From the NCBI GenBank assembly GCA_016785015.1, contig JADHTJ010000006.1, positions 1-64,000 of the forward strand: a stretch of DNA of 64,000 bases, given 5' to 3'. Below are positions 47,978-57,578 of the stretch, piece by piece. The DNA is from Anaerolineales bacterium. Its GTDB lineage: Bacteria > Chloroflexota > Anaerolineae > Anaerolineales > UBA11858. Under the pieces are notes generated by a model. That model was not told the DNA's origin, made no database searches, and saw only the letters and a list, made by a program, of their open reading frames with translations. The translations under genes and the position numbers were made by a program. Position 1 is the stretch's first letter; the number at the start of each line of letters is the position of its first letter.

Positions 47978-48005
47978 TTGACGATTACTGAGGTTAGTGT
48001 ATAAT
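47978..48005 (+). promoter_or_regulatory. Sigma70-like promoter TTGACG-N16-TATAAT
   Basis: Located 44 bp upstream of ATG 48049. Confidence 0.55.
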
Positions 48006-48048
48006 ATTGGACAACATTAGTCTGAATTACACATCAACGGAGTAATCA

Positions 48049-49572
48049 ATGTGGAATCGAACCTTAGCGATCGTATTTAGTGTGTGCCTGATCGCCACAA
48101 TGTCTTTTGGTCTGGTGCAAACTGCCCTGGCAGACTGCACCCCCGATGGAACCGCGGGCAGCGACAATATCACTTGTGATACCACTACCGATATGGACGG
48201 CAATGGGGATAATGCCGATGACGCAGATGGGGTTCACGGCGAAGGAGACAGCGACACAATCACAGTAGTAAATGGAGCCTCGACCTATGAAGTACTCGGA
48301 GACTCTAACAGCGCTGGAGGCACAGCCAATGATAACATTTCGGTTCAATCTGGCGGCGAAGTCACTGATGGTATCTCTGGCGATAGCTATGATGGAGATA
48401 ATAACAGCGGAGATGACAGCATCAACAACGCTGGCGATGTGGGTATTATCGTTGGTGACAGTTATGAGGGTGATAATAACCGAGGTAATGATACGATCAA
48501 TAATAGTGGCGTAGTGTGGGGTGAAATTGCTGGCGATAGTTATGATGGGGATAACAACAGTGGAGATGATATCATCAATAATACTGGAACTGCCGGGGCA
48601 ATTTTCGGTGACAGCGTTGAGGGGAATAATAACAGCGGCAACGACACGATCAACAACAGTGGAACCGTCGAATATATCTTTGGTGATAGTTACTGCGGTT
48701 GTGGTAACAGTGGTAATGATACGATTACAAACTCGGGCACGGTAGAAGTCGACGTTGCCGGGAGTGGCGGTGACGACACAATTACCAACACATCAACTGG
48801 CCTGATCAAAGACTCAATCGATGGAGATGATGGGGAAGACATCATTGAAAACTACGGCACAGTAAATGACGATATCGAAGGCGACGATGACGATGATACG
48901 ATCTTGAATGCAGGTACTGTTGGAGATGATGTCGCCGGCGACGCGGGGAACGATACAATTACTAACACCGGAGTCATTGGTGGCGATCTCGAGGGCAATG
49001 GTGGGAATGACGTCATCGAGAATAGCGGCACCGTTCATGGAAATATCGAAGCTGGATCTGGCGATGATACAGTTTCGCTTACAGGAACTCAGGTTGATGG
49101 CATCATCGACGGCGGCCCAGATACGGATACGCTTAAATTCAGCATGAAGACCAAGAATAAATCCCTATTTGAGCAAGCCAAAGCGGCAATCGAGGCCAGC
49201 GGAGATGGCAGCTTCGCCTGGACAAACGGACGCATCGCCTGGCAGAATTTCGAAGTGCTAATAGATAACCTTACCCTCCTTCCTGGACCTGGGCTCTCAC
49301 TAAAATTCCTAGATGACAAACTACTCGTATCCATGGATACCAATGGGAAACTCTATTTCTATGGCTTGAGCGAGGGCGCTAATGTATATCTAGCGATGTT
49401 GGGTTACGATATCTGGTCGGCAGCTAGTGCTGGCCAAGTGCTATTGAATGTCAGCAATGCGAATATTAATACCAATTTGATTGTGACCTCGTTGGGCAAT
49501 GGACAGATACAGGTGCAATATTATTCTTTAGAAGATGGGTCCCTTTTGAGCAATACGGTGATTTCAAGATAG
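48049..49572 (+). CDS. Secreted Asp/Asn/Gly-rich repeat protein
   Basis: Signal peptide ...GLVQTALA; repeated GDSYDGDNNSGDDSINN(A/S)G and NDTITNTG units. Confidence 0.75.
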   Translation: MWNRTLAIVFSVCLIATMSFGLVQTALADCTPDGTAGSDNITCDTTTDMDGNGDNADDADGVHGEGDSDTITVVNGASTYEVLGDSNSAGGTANDNISVQSGGEVTDGISGDSYDGDNNSGDDSINNAGDVGIIVGDSYEGDNNRGNDTINNSGVVWGEIAGDSYDGDNNSGDDIINNTGTAGAIFGDSVEGNNNSGNDTINNSGTVEYIFGDSYCGCGNSGNDTITNSGTVEVDVAGSGGDDTITNTSTGLIKDSIDGDDGEDIIENYGTVNDDIEGDDDDDTILNAGTVGDDVAGDAGNDTITNTGVIGGDLEGNGGNDVIENSGTVHGNIEAGSGDDTVSLTGTQVDGIIDGGPDTDTLKFSMKTKNKSLFEQAKAAIEASGDGSFAWTNGRIAWQNFEVLIDNLTLLPGPGLSLKFLDDKLLVSMDTNGKLYFYGLSEGANVYLAMLGYDIWSAASAGQVLLNVSNANINTNLIVTSLGNGQIQVQYYSLEDGSLLSNTVISR

Positions 49573-49643
49573 CAAACGCACTGAATATGCAGTGCTTAGT
49601 TGGAATATGCCGGCAAACCTCTATCCATCTATATACAAGTGCC

Positions 49644-49684
49644 AAAAACTAAGACCGACTTCTGGTAAAGTCGGTCTTAGTTTT
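49644..49684 (+). terminator. Strong terminator AAAACTAAGACCGACTT / AAGTCGGTCTTAGTTTT
   Basis: 17-bp perfect stem, 6-nt loop, T tail. Confidence 0.85.
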
Positions 49685-49743
49685 ATGAGACATATTAAAA
49701 TTAAAAAGAAATCTGATTTGTACATATGTTGATAAATTTTTAA

Positions 49744-49872
49744 TTGTCATGCTGAGCGCAGCGCAGCCTCTCTGCAGAGACTCTTCGGTCGGGTACACCG
49801 CTCCCTCAGACTTGTACTGAGCCTGTCGAAGTGCTTGTCCTGCGACCGAAGGAAGTGTCGAAGGAGTGACAG
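49744..49872. repeat. Dispersed CTGAGCG(C/A)AGCG...CGACCGAAGGAAGTGTCGAAGG-type repeat
   Basis: Similar text at 59206-59362, 59520-59650, 61157-61277, 63340-63570. Confidence 0.6.
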
Positions 49873-49922
49873 GCGTAATCAGTTTATATGAACATCAATA
49901 AATCGCTTTTCAAATAAAATCA

Positions 49923-49955
49923 AGAGCCGTGTACTTGAAAGCAGTACACGGCTCT
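49923..49955 (-). terminator. Hairpin AGAGCCGTGTAC / GTACACGGCTCT downstream of M20 gene
   Basis: 12-bp perfect arms; minus strand followed by TTGATTTTATTT. Confidence 0.7.
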
Positions 49956-49977
49956 AATTCGTGTTTCAGTAATATGA

Positions 49978-51168
49978 TTACTGCCCCATTAGAACTTCCA
50001 CTGCAGCGGCAGCCATCAAGGCAGCGGCTTGTGGTAATACATCTTCATCGAAATCAAATTTGGGGTGATGATGCTTGGCATCTAATCCCTTCTCGGTATT
50101 TGCTGAACCAATCATGAAGTAACAGCCTGGGATGACGTCCATCATAAAGGACATATCTTCAGAGCCCATGGTCTGGTATTCGGTGATCAGTGGCACGTCG
50201 GGGAACATACGCTCAGCAACAGCTTGAACCATTTTGGTAACCTTGGGGTCATTATCAACTGCCAGGGTGACATCTTCGATGACAATCTCAGTTTCACAGC
50301 CCAAGGCAGCAGCAGTCCCTTCAACGACCTCATGGAAACGACGCAGCACCAATTCGCGAATCTCGGGTTTGAAGGTACGAATTGTGCCCTGTAAATCCAC
50401 GTAGGGTGGGATAACATTGAAAGTTGAGCCGCCATGCAAATTAGTGACACTGACCACGGCGGTTTCCACTGGATCAACATTACGAGAGACGATACTCTGT
50501 AGGGCGGTGATAATCTGACCGGCAGCAAAAATGGGATCAACAGCATCACTGGGCAAAGCACCGTGGCCACCTTTCCCAGTGATACGCACCGAAAAGGTCT
50601 CAGAAGCGGCCATCACCGGCCCGGGCGCCGCGGCAATCCATCCCAAGGGTTTGGCATTCCACAAATGCAAAGACAACGATACATCAGGTCTAGGATTTTG
50701 CAAAACGCCCTCTGCAACCATACGTTCAGCTCCACCCAATCCTTCTTCAGCAGGTTGGAACACAAGCTTGACGGATCCAGGAATCTCTTTTTGATGAGCA
50801 TGCAGCAGCTTTGCAACGGTCAATCCAATGGCTGTATGTCCATCATGACCACAGGCGTGCATAACGCCCAGGGTTTGCGAGGCATACTCAGCGTCAGTTT
50901 CTTCCTCAATGGGCAGGGCATCCATATCGAAGCGCAGCAGCACCACCGGGCCAGGCTTTGTGCCCTCGATCATGGCAACCACACCTGTTTCTGCGATCCC
51001 CGTGCTGACTTCTAACCCCAAAGACCGCAGTTCCTTGGCGACAATCCCAGCCGTGCGCACTTCTTGAAATCCTAACTCCGGGTGTTGGTGAAAATCACGC
51101 CGCAAGTCGCGCGTGTATTCGAATAATTCTTTTGCTTCAGCGTAAAAATCAGGCATGCTTGTTCTCAT
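49978..51168 (-). CDS. M20-family amidohydrolase/carboxypeptidase (IAA-amino acid/hippurate hydrolase-like)
   Basis: RDFHQHPELGFQE; MHACGHDGHTAIGLTVAKLL; FQPAEEGLGGAERMV; TMGSEDMSFM. Confidence 0.92.
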   Translation of the reverse strand: MRTSMPDFYAEAKELFEYTRDLRRDFHQHPELGFQEVRTAGIVAKELRSLGLEVSTGIAETGVVAMIEGTKPGPVVLLRFDMDALPIEEETDAEYASQTLGVMHACGHDGHTAIGLTVAKLLHAHQKEIPGSVKLVFQPAEEGLGGAERMVAEGVLQNPRPDVSLSLHLWNAKPLGWIAAAPGPVMAASETFSVRITGKGGHGALPSDAVDPIFAAGQIITALQSIVSRNVDPVETAVVSVTNLHGGSTFNVIPPYVDLQGTIRTFKPEIRELVLRRFHEVVEGTAAALGCETEIVIEDVTLAVDNDPKVTKMVQAVAERMFPDVPLITEYQTMGSEDMSFMMDVIPGCYFMIGSANTEKGLDAKHHHPKFDFDEDVLPQAAALMAAAAVEVLMGQ

Positions 51169-51278
51169 CCTTCATATAAAAATGGTAACTCAATTACCAT
51201 TAGGGAACAAAGGCGCTATTCCCTATTCCTAGTGCCGTTATAGTTTTGTGGAAATGAGTAAATGTACAAAAAAGTATT

Positions 51279-52100
51279 TTACGAGCGATCAGGATATGAA
51301 ATTTCATCCGAGGAAAATTCTTTTGCCCCTTGTTCCCCCAAATTCACCAGAACCGTTTCTTTGAGAGGGTTCACCTTGAGAACGCGCCCTTCACCCATGG
51401 GCGTGATAACTATTTTCTTTACCCGAGGAAGGGTCTTGCGTAATTCAACATAGGTATCGTACTCGTACTGCAAGCAGCAGCGCAGTCGGCCGCACATTCC
51501 TGTTATTTCTGATGGAGCCAATGAGACATTTTGCGCTTTGGCCATCTTAATCGAGATAGGGCGGAATTCATCTAAATACATTGAGCAACAGCGCGTTTCT
51601 AAACCGCAAGCTCCCATACCACCAATGATTTTGGCAGCATCTCGCGGGCCGATCTTACGCATGCTGATCTTAGCCTCGTAGAGCTTTTCCATTTCTTTGC
51701 GCAGCGCGGTGAGTTCGAGCTTTTCATCTTCCTCGTAGGAATACAAAAAGGTAAGTCGGCTTCCATCCAGGGTAAACTCAGCAGAAACAATCTTGACCCC
51801 CCGAAGGTTTAGGTGAGAAGTTTTTGCGCGGCAGTTCACTAATGCCTCAGCTTCTTTCTTCTCCCATACTTGCCTGGCAACCAGATCTCGTGGAGTTGCT
51901 TTGCGCAATACAGGCTTCCAAGACCCATTTTTGGGCTTGCGAGCATCTTCAACTAATTGGGCAATCTCCCCAAGCTGACGCCCTCGACTGGTATCAACGA
52001 TCACATGATCGCCAACCTGTAAATCACGCTGCCGATTAGCACTGAAATGGTAAACCTTGCCTACTTTTTGAAATCGAACACCAACAATGAATTCAGTCAT
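51279..52100 (-). CDS. ricT: PSP1-domain protein RicT (YaaT-like)
   Basis: GACGLETRCCSMYLDEFRPISIKMAKAQNVSLAPSEITGMCGRLRCCLQYE. Confidence 0.92.
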   Translation of the reverse strand: MTEFIVGVRFQKVGKVYHFSANRQRDLQVGDHVIVDTSRGRQLGEIAQLVEDARKPKNGSWKPVLRKATPRDLVARQVWEKKEAEALVNCRAKTSHLNLRGVKIVSAEFTLDGSRLTFLYSYEEDEKLELTALRKEMEKLYEAKISMRKIGPRDAAKIIGGMGACGLETRCCSMYLDEFRPISIKMAKAQNVSLAPSEITGMCGRLRCCLQYEYDTYVELRKTLPRVKKIVITPMGEGRVLKVNPLKETVLVNLGEQGAKEFSSDEISYPDRS

Positions 52101-52154
52101 ATGAAGATTCTACCGCAAATTCGGAGAACTTTGGGATGATTTTGTTTTGAAATC

Positions 52155-52190
52155 AGAAACCAGGACAAAAATCATTTCGTCCTGGTTTCT
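52155..52190 (-). terminator. Hairpin AGAAACCAGGAC / GTCCTGGTTTCT between mrp and ricT
   Basis: 12-bp perfect arms. Confidence 0.55.
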
Positions 52191-52225
52191 TGGATCACAC
52201 CCTTTAGGTGATATCTCGAATACGT

Positions 52226-53314
52226 TTAATTCGTCTCGATAAACTCGATGGGCACCACATTATCTTGTCGCATGGCAGCCACACTGACCTTAGCAGCAAC
52301 ATCCTCGGCGATTGCTTTTAGTGCTTTGGCGACGGGGCTATCGGGGTTGGTAATTACAATGGGTTTACCAGCATCGCCACCTACTCGGACTGCTGGGTCC
52401 ATGGGAATAGCGCCAATAAAAGGCACGCCCGTAGCCTCGGCTAATTTTTTACCACCACCGCTGCCGAAGACATCCATCTTGGTGCCATCGGGGAGTTCCA
52501 AGAAACTCATGTTTTCAACTACACCCAAAATAGGCACATCAAGCTGGCGGAACATCTCCAGACCTCGCAATGCATCGTCTAAGGAGACTTGCTGCGGCAA
52601 GGTGACAATCACACCACCGCTCAGAGGCAGTGATTGCGAAAGGCTAAGTTGAGCATCGCCAGTTCCAGGTGGCAGGTCTATCACCAGGTAATCTAGCTCA
52701 TCCCATTGCACATCGGTGAGAAATTGGCGAATGGCAGAGTGCAGCATAGGCCCGCGCCAAATCAGGGGTTGATCAGGCTTGACCAGGAATCCTATGGACA
52801 TCAACTGAACGCCATATGCCTCGGCAGGAACTAGTTTTTCATTTTGAGGAGGGGGCAGTTTTTCTACACCCATCATTGTGGGGATGTTGGGCCCATATAT
52901 ATCGGCATCCAGCAAGCCGACGCGAGCGCCGCTCTGCGCCAGCGAGACAGCCAAATTCACCGCCACCGTACTTTTCCCAACGCCGCCTTTTCCAGATGCA
53001 ACGGCAATGGCATTACGCACGGGGACATTCAAGAGCCCGCGCGTGCGCCCATCATTGGGTACATTGGCATCCATTTTGATATCGATCTGACCGACGCCGG
53101 GGATAGCGCCCACGGCCGCCAGGGCATCGTTCTTCATCTTGTCCTTCATCGGGCAAGCGGGGGTAGTCAACATGATAGTAAAGCTGACATCACTATCCTT
53201 GATTTCTAGATCCTGGATCATATTCAGGGTGACTAAATCTTTGCGTAGATCGGGATCATGAACCTGACTTAGGGCTTCTAGCACTGCTTCTTGAGAAACT
53301 TTTTCTTTGCTCAT
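52226..53314 (-). CDS. Mrp/ApbC-type iron-sulfur carrier ATPase
   Basis: [42 protein letters not shown]59 N-terminus; [15 protein letters not shown]. Confidence 0.93.
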   Translation of the reverse strand: MSKEKVSQEAVLEALSQVHDPDLRKDLVTLNMIQDLEIKDSDVSFTIMLTTPACPMKDKMKNDALAAVGAIPGVGQIDIKMDANVPNDGRTRGLLNVPVRNAIAVASGKGGVGKSTVAVNLAVSLAQSGARVGLLDADIYGPNIPTMMGVEKLPPPQNEKLVPAEAYGVQLMSIGFLVKPDQPLIWRGPMLHSAIRQFLTDVQWDELDYLVIDLPPGTGDAQLSLSQSLPLSGGVIVTLPQQVSLDDALRGLEMFRQLDVPILGVVENMSFLELPDGTKMDVFGSGGGKKLAEATGVPFIGAIPMDPAVRVGGDAGKPIVITNPDSPVAKALKAIAEDVAAKVSVAAMRQDNVVPIEFIETN

Positions 53315-53348
53315 TCGTGTTTATCCATTGATTTATTCTAGTATAGAG

Positions 53349-53388
53349 GAGGCGAAGAGTCTCAATTCCTATCGAGATTCTTCGCCTC
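53349..53388. terminator. Hairpin GAGGCGAAGAGTCTC / GAGATTCTTCGCCTC between nuoI and mrp
   Basis: Near-perfect 15-bp arms; resembles the dispersed GCGAAGAGTCTC repeats. Confidence 0.6.
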
Positions 53389-53420
53389 TTGATTTTTAGA
53401 TTGTTCTGAACTTTGGGAGG

Positions 53421-54062
53421 TTATTCCTTCGCGGCTGCCTTGGCGGCTGCTTTCGCTTCCCTTGCCGCAATAGCAGCAGCCTTCTTGGCCTCTTTCTCAA
53501 CCCGGGCGTCCGCTTGAAGTTTATAATTATACGGACGAATAGATTGATAATATTCAGCCGGCTTGAGTAGTTTTTCCTTATCGAAGATATTGGTTTCAAA
53601 ACGATCGAAGACGGCTAACTCATAATCATGGTCCATGATGATGGCATCGAAAGGACAGAACTCCGCACATAGACCACAATTCATACAAATATCTATGTCG
53701 ATGAAGAAATTTGCCGGATCGGGGATTGGGCGGCCCGTCTTGGGATCTTCCGAACGCTCAATCCAAATACACTGTGGAGGGCAAACCTTGGCACAGATAC
53801 CACAGGAAGTACAACGCGTAGTCTGCACTCCGGCTTCATCTTCATCATAAACCAGGAAAGGCACGAAGCGGAATTCCTCGGGGGTGGGCAATTTTTCTTC
53901 AGGGTATTGCACGGTGAACAAACCGCGCACGTCTTTACTGCTGCGATATTCGATGCCCTCATCCGTGTAGCGCTTCTTGCCCATGCGGATGTCGTCGATA
54001 TACGTATCGAGAAAGTGTTTGAGGGTTACGCCTAACCCTTTGATGATTCCTTTACCGTACAT
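53421..54062 (-). CDS. nuoI: NADH-quinone oxidoreductase subunit I
   Basis: Two 4Fe-4S motifs: CTSCGICAKVCPPQCI and CMNCGLCAEFCPFDAI. Confidence 0.92.
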   Translation of the reverse strand: MYGKGIIKGLGVTLKHFLDTYIDDIRMGKKRYTDEGIEYRSSKDVRGLFTVQYPEEKLPTPEEFRFVPFLVYDEDEAGVQTTRCTSCGICAKVCPPQCIWIERSEDPKTGRPIPDPANFFIDIDICMNCGLCAEFCPFDAIIMDHDYELAVFDRFETNIFDKEKLLKPAEYYQSIRPYNYKLQADARVEKEAKKAAAIAAREAKAAAKAAAKE

Positions 54063-54164
54063 AAATAGTTCTCCTGTTACACGCTACAAGGTACAAGTTG
54101 CAAGTTGCAGGTTCTATGCAATTGCTTTTTACTTGATACTTGCAACTTTATACTTGACACTCGT

Positions 54165-55904
54165 TCACCTGTCCGTTTCGCCTAGTACGATATCAATCGA
54201 GCCCAGGATAATTACAGCGTCAGCAACTTTATCGCCTTCGCACATCTTGCTCAAACCCGTTAAGTTGATGAAAGATGGGGCTCGGACATGGTAACGCCAG
54301 GGATTGGCACTGCCATCGGAAACAACATAGAAGCCAAGCTCACCTTTGGGGGCTTCGACTCGACCATACGCCTCACCAGCCGGAACACGGATAGAATATT
54401 TAGGCTTCCCCATCATAATCTCGCCCTCAGGCAAATCGTCCAGCGCTTGCTGCAAAATGCGGATACTCTGACGGATTTCTTCCAGACGAACGAGGTAACG
54501 ATCGTAAACATCGCCATGGTAAGCTACAGCAACATCGAAATCGAAGCGGTCATAAATGCCGTAGGGATCAGCTTTGCGAACATCATAGGGCACACCAGAG
54601 GCTCGCAGCACCGGGCCAACCGCGGAGTAGCCAATTGCTTCTTCGGGGGTGAGTACACCGATTCCCTCACAACGTACGACAACAATTTCGTTTTCGGTCA
54701 GGTAGCGGTCCAACTCGTCGATCTTGCGCGGCAGACGCTCAAAGGCAAGATCACGCATCTTTTGCTCCACCCCAGCTGGGAGGTCGCGAACCAGTCCGCC
54801 AAAACGAAAGTAGTTGCACATCATGCGCGATCCAGCCGCAGCCTCGAAAATATCCAAAATCAATTCGCGTTCTGTGAGCGCATAAAGCATTGGAGTGAAG
54901 TAGGCACCCAAGTCATTCAGCAATGCACCGATGGCCATTAAGTGGTTGGCAATACGGGTGAATTCAGACATGATCACGCGGATATATTCGGCGCGCTCAG
55001 GCACTACAACCTTGGGTCCCAAAAGTTTCTCAACAGCCTGCACATACCCCCAATTGGCGGTCATCGATGAAAGATAATCCAAGCGATCGGTAAAGGGGAT
55101 ATTCATCAGATAAGTATTGCGCTCACCGATCTTTTCATGATTGCGGTGCAGATAACCCATCACCGGCCTAAGCTTGACAATCGTCTCTCCATCCAGGGTG
55201 GCTACCATGCGGAAAACACCATGGGTCGAGGGATGCTGTGGGCCTAAGTTGACCACAATCTGATCAGTGTGCATGGGATCATCAGATTCGATCTCTGTCA
55301 TTCCTGCATAAACGGCGGTTTCGCCTTCGGGAGTCCATTTTTCGGGATCAAAGCCCTCTGGATACAGCACGTTTTTTGTGAAAGGATTCTCGTCCTCAGC
55401 TCGATACACATCGCCTCCGGGCCAGCGAGCATCGAATGGCTTGGTATCGTTTTCGTGGAAGGCTTCCTTCCAATCTTTGCGCAGCGGGTGACCTTCGAAG
55501 CCCTCCCACATCAGAATCCGCCGAAGGTCTGGGTGACCTTCAAACTTTATACCTAACAGATCCCAAGCTTCGCGTTCTTGAAAATCGGCGCCGAGGAAAA
55601 CATCATAGAGGGACGGTACAACTGGGGCTTGGCGTGGCACCTGTACCTTGAAGATTAGTGCGCCCCCGCCGGTGGATTTGTACATATGGTAGACGACTTC
55701 CATCTTCTCTTCGGGCAGGTAATCGACACCCGTAACAGAGGAGAGGAAATCATAACCAAACTCATCTCGTAAGGCTGTTGCAAATTCGATCAGCTTGTCC
55801 GCTTCTACGATATAACCTTCGTAGCCCGTGCGTTCATCCAGGGTAACGCCGTCCGAGAAGCGGGTTTCAATATTTTTGGAAATAGCCATTGTTGTTTCTG
55901 TCAT
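54165..55904 (-). CDS. nuoCD: NADH-quinone oxidoreductase fused subunits C/D
   Basis: Nuo[24 protein letters not shown]; Nuo[27 protein letters not shown]. Start 55904 preferred. Confidence 0.93.
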   Translation of the reverse strand: MTETTMAISKNIETRFSDGVTLDERTGYEGYIVEADKLIEFATALRDEFGYDFLSSVTGVDYLPEEKMEVVYHMYKSTGGGALIFKVQVPRQAPVVPSLYDVFLGADFQEREAWDLLGIKFEGHPDLRRILMWEGFEGHPLRKDWKEAFHENDTKPFDARWPGGDVYRAEDENPFTKNVLYPEGFDPEKWTPEGETAVYAGMTEIESDDPMHTDQIVVNLGPQHPSTHGVFRMVATLDGETIVKLRPVMGYLHRNHEKIGERNTYLMNIPFTDRLDYLSSMTANWGYVQAVEKLLGPKVVVPERAEYIRVIMSEFTRIANHLMAIGALLNDLGAYFTPMLYALTERELILDIFEAAAGSRMMCNYFRFGGLVRDLPAGVEQKMRDLAFERLPRKIDELDRYLTENEIVVVRCEGIGVLTPEEAIGYSAVGPVLRASGVPYDVRKADPYGIYDRFDFDVAVAYHGDVYDRYLVRLEEIRQSIRILQQALDDLPEGEIMMGKPKYSIRVPAGEAYGRVEAPKGELGFYVVSDGSANPWRYHVRAPSFINLTGLSKMCEGDKVADAVIILGSIDIVLGETDR

Positions 55905-55917
55905 ATTTGTTCTCCAG

Positions 55918-56562
55918 CTATACTTCTTCCGGCTCTGCGACAACCGCTTGCGCCTTGGCCAGCTTTTCCGCAAATTCTGGGTAATCGCGCGGGTCAATAA
56001 GATCAGGTCCCAAAATGGGGATTGGGATGGCGGGCAAATCTCCCTTTTGATACCAGCGAACTTCTTTGAGGGATTGATTATCGATCATTTCCTGCACTCT
56101 CATCAGGCCAAATAGGAGCGCCTGAGGCGTCGGAGGGCAACCGGGAATATATACATCCACCGGTAAGAATTTGTCGATTCCGGAAACAACGTTATAGCCT
56201 TCTTTGAAGGGGCCACCACCGGAAGCACAGGCACCCATAGCAACGACATACTTTGGTTCGGGCATCTGGTTATAGAGGCGCACGATTTGGGGAACCATCT
56301 TCTTGGTGACTGTGCCGGAAACCAGCATCAGGTCGGCCTGACGCGGGCTGGGCCTCATGATTTCCATGCCGAAGCGGGAGAAATCGAAGCGGGAGGCTGC
56401 GGTACAGATCATCTCGATTGCGCAGCAGGCCAAACCAAACATCATCGGCCAGACAGAATAGCGCCTACCCCAGTTGTAAATCTTATCCAGAGTCGTAATG
56501 GCAACAACATTCTGCATCTCGGGCGGAACATCGTAACCTTGTGAGTTGATATCCTCAGACAT
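55918..56562 (-). CDS. nuoB: NADH-quinone oxidoreductase subunit B
   Basis: [54 protein letters not shown]. Confidence 0.95.
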   Translation of the reverse strand: MSEDINSQGYDVPPEMQNVVAITTLDKIYNWGRRYSVWPMMFGLACCAIEMICTAASRFDFSRFGMEIMRPSPRQADLMLVSGTVTKKMVPQIVRLYNQMPEPKYVVAMGACASGGGPFKEGYNVVSGIDKFLPVDVYIPGCPPTPQALLFGLMRVQEMIDNQSLKEVRWYQKGDLPAIPIPILGPDLIDPRDYPEFAEKLAKAQAVVAEPEEV

Positions 56563-56625
56563 TATTTACTCCTCGATTTTTGAAAGTAGAGGTTGGATAT
56601 TAATTGTGGAAAAACAACGACCCTA

Positions 56626-56653
56626 ATTATACCTGCGCGAATTAGCGTGTCAA
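56626..56653 (-). promoter_or_regulatory. nuo operon promoter TTGACA-N16-TATAAT
   Basis: Read on minus strand; -35 = 56653-56648, -10 = 56631-56626. Confidence 0.7.
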
Positions 56654-56659
56654 CGCAGA

Positions 56660-56685
56660 TTAACGCAAATAATTATTTGCGTTAA
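56660..56685. promoter_or_regulatory. Perfect 26-bp palindrome TTAACGCAAATAATTATTTGCGTTAA (candidate operator)
   Basis: Self-reverse-complementary; lies between divergent nuoB and SufR-like genes. Confidence 0.75.
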
Positions 56686-56705
56686 TAAGGTATAATTCCG
56701 AAGTT

Positions 56706-57299
56706 ATGCCCAATACGCGTGCCCAAATTCTTGAATATATTCGCTCTCACCAGATGGCATCTGCGCTAGAGATCAGCCGCGCCCTGCCAATGACCCCGGC
56801 AAATGCGCGTCATCATCTGAGCGCTCTTGAACGAGAGAACATAATCGAGGTGGTTGGCAATCGCTCAGCAAAGGGGCGCGGCAGACCGACAAAGCTCTTT
56901 GCATTAACCCATCAGGCCATGGACCACAATATCGACCTTTTGGTGGATGCTATGCTGAAAGTGTTGAAATGCGAAGATGATCTTGAAGAGCAATTCTCAA
57001 GACTTGTCCCCCATCTCTTTGGAGAGATCGAAGGCAGTGCTGCTCCGTTTGCGAAACTAAATAAAACCGTATTACGCTTAAACGAAATGAACTATCAGGC
57101 GCGCTGGGAAGCCTCGCCTGAAGGCCCGCGCGTGATCTTGGGGCATTGCCCTTATGCGGCTATTCTGGCCGAAAACCCTGAGTTGTGTCAGATGGATGCA
57201 GTATTTTTGGCATCTCAACTCGATCAAAAAATTGAGCAGGTGGCCAAGCTAGAGCGTGGGCCTCAGGGAATCCCCCACTGTATTTTTTCGGTACGATAA
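56706..57299 (+). CDS. SufR-like HTH transcriptional regulator with C-terminal cysteines
   Basis: N-terminal wHTH (MASALEISRALPMTPANARHHLSALERENIIEV...GRGRPTKLF); C-terminal GHCPYAAILAENPELCQMD...HCIF. Confidence 0.75.
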   Translation: MPNTRAQILEYIRSHQMASALEISRALPMTPANARHHLSALERENIIEVVGNRSAKGRGRPTKLFALTHQAMDHNIDLLVDAMLKVLKCEDDLEEQFSRLVPHLFGEIEGSAAPFAKLNKTVLRLNEMNYQARWEASPEGPRVILGHCPYAAILAENPELCQMDAVFLASQLDQKIEQVAKLERGPQGIPHCIFSVR

Positions 57300-57346
57300 A
57301 TAGAAAAAGCGAATTTGATTCCAATTTCAGTAGATCACAGATTGAC

Positions 57347-57457
57347 TAATTGATGTTACGCAACCTAATGAGAATCTCCCTGGAATAGGGGGTGGGGGCC
57401 AGAGCCCCCCACCCCCTATTCCAGGGAAACCTCGCAACGTGTGCGTAACATGAATGA
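57347..57457. repeat. Palindromic intergenic element R5 (same core family as R4)
   Basis: TAATTGATGTTACGCA ... TGCGTAACATGAATGA; core CCCTGGAATAGGGGGTGGGGG / CCCCCCACCCCCTATTCCAGGG. Confidence 0.8.
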
Positions 57458-57578
57458 CGAATTCTGATATCATTGCGAACGGAGTGAAGCAATCTCCCCC
57501 CTTTACTTGGGGATTGCTTGGGCACAAAACGCCTCGCAAATACACAAAATCGTGATCCACTTAATTTGAAAGACCCTT

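Noticed and set aside
48361-49070. Regular short repeats at DNA level that could suggest a CRISPR-like array
   Set aside because: They are in-frame coding repeats of one secreted protein (GDSYDGDNNSGDD...), with no constant repeat/unique spacer pattern and no cas genes.
54083-54164. Repeats of ACAAGTTGCAAGTTGCAG / ACTTGCAACTTTATACTTG between nuoI and nuoCD as a riboswitch
   Set aside because: Looks like a simple degenerate inverted/tandem repeat; no conserved riboswitch core recognised.
54288-54941. 217-aa plus-strand ORF opposite nuoCD
   Set aside because: Antisense shadow of a well-conserved nuoD sequence.
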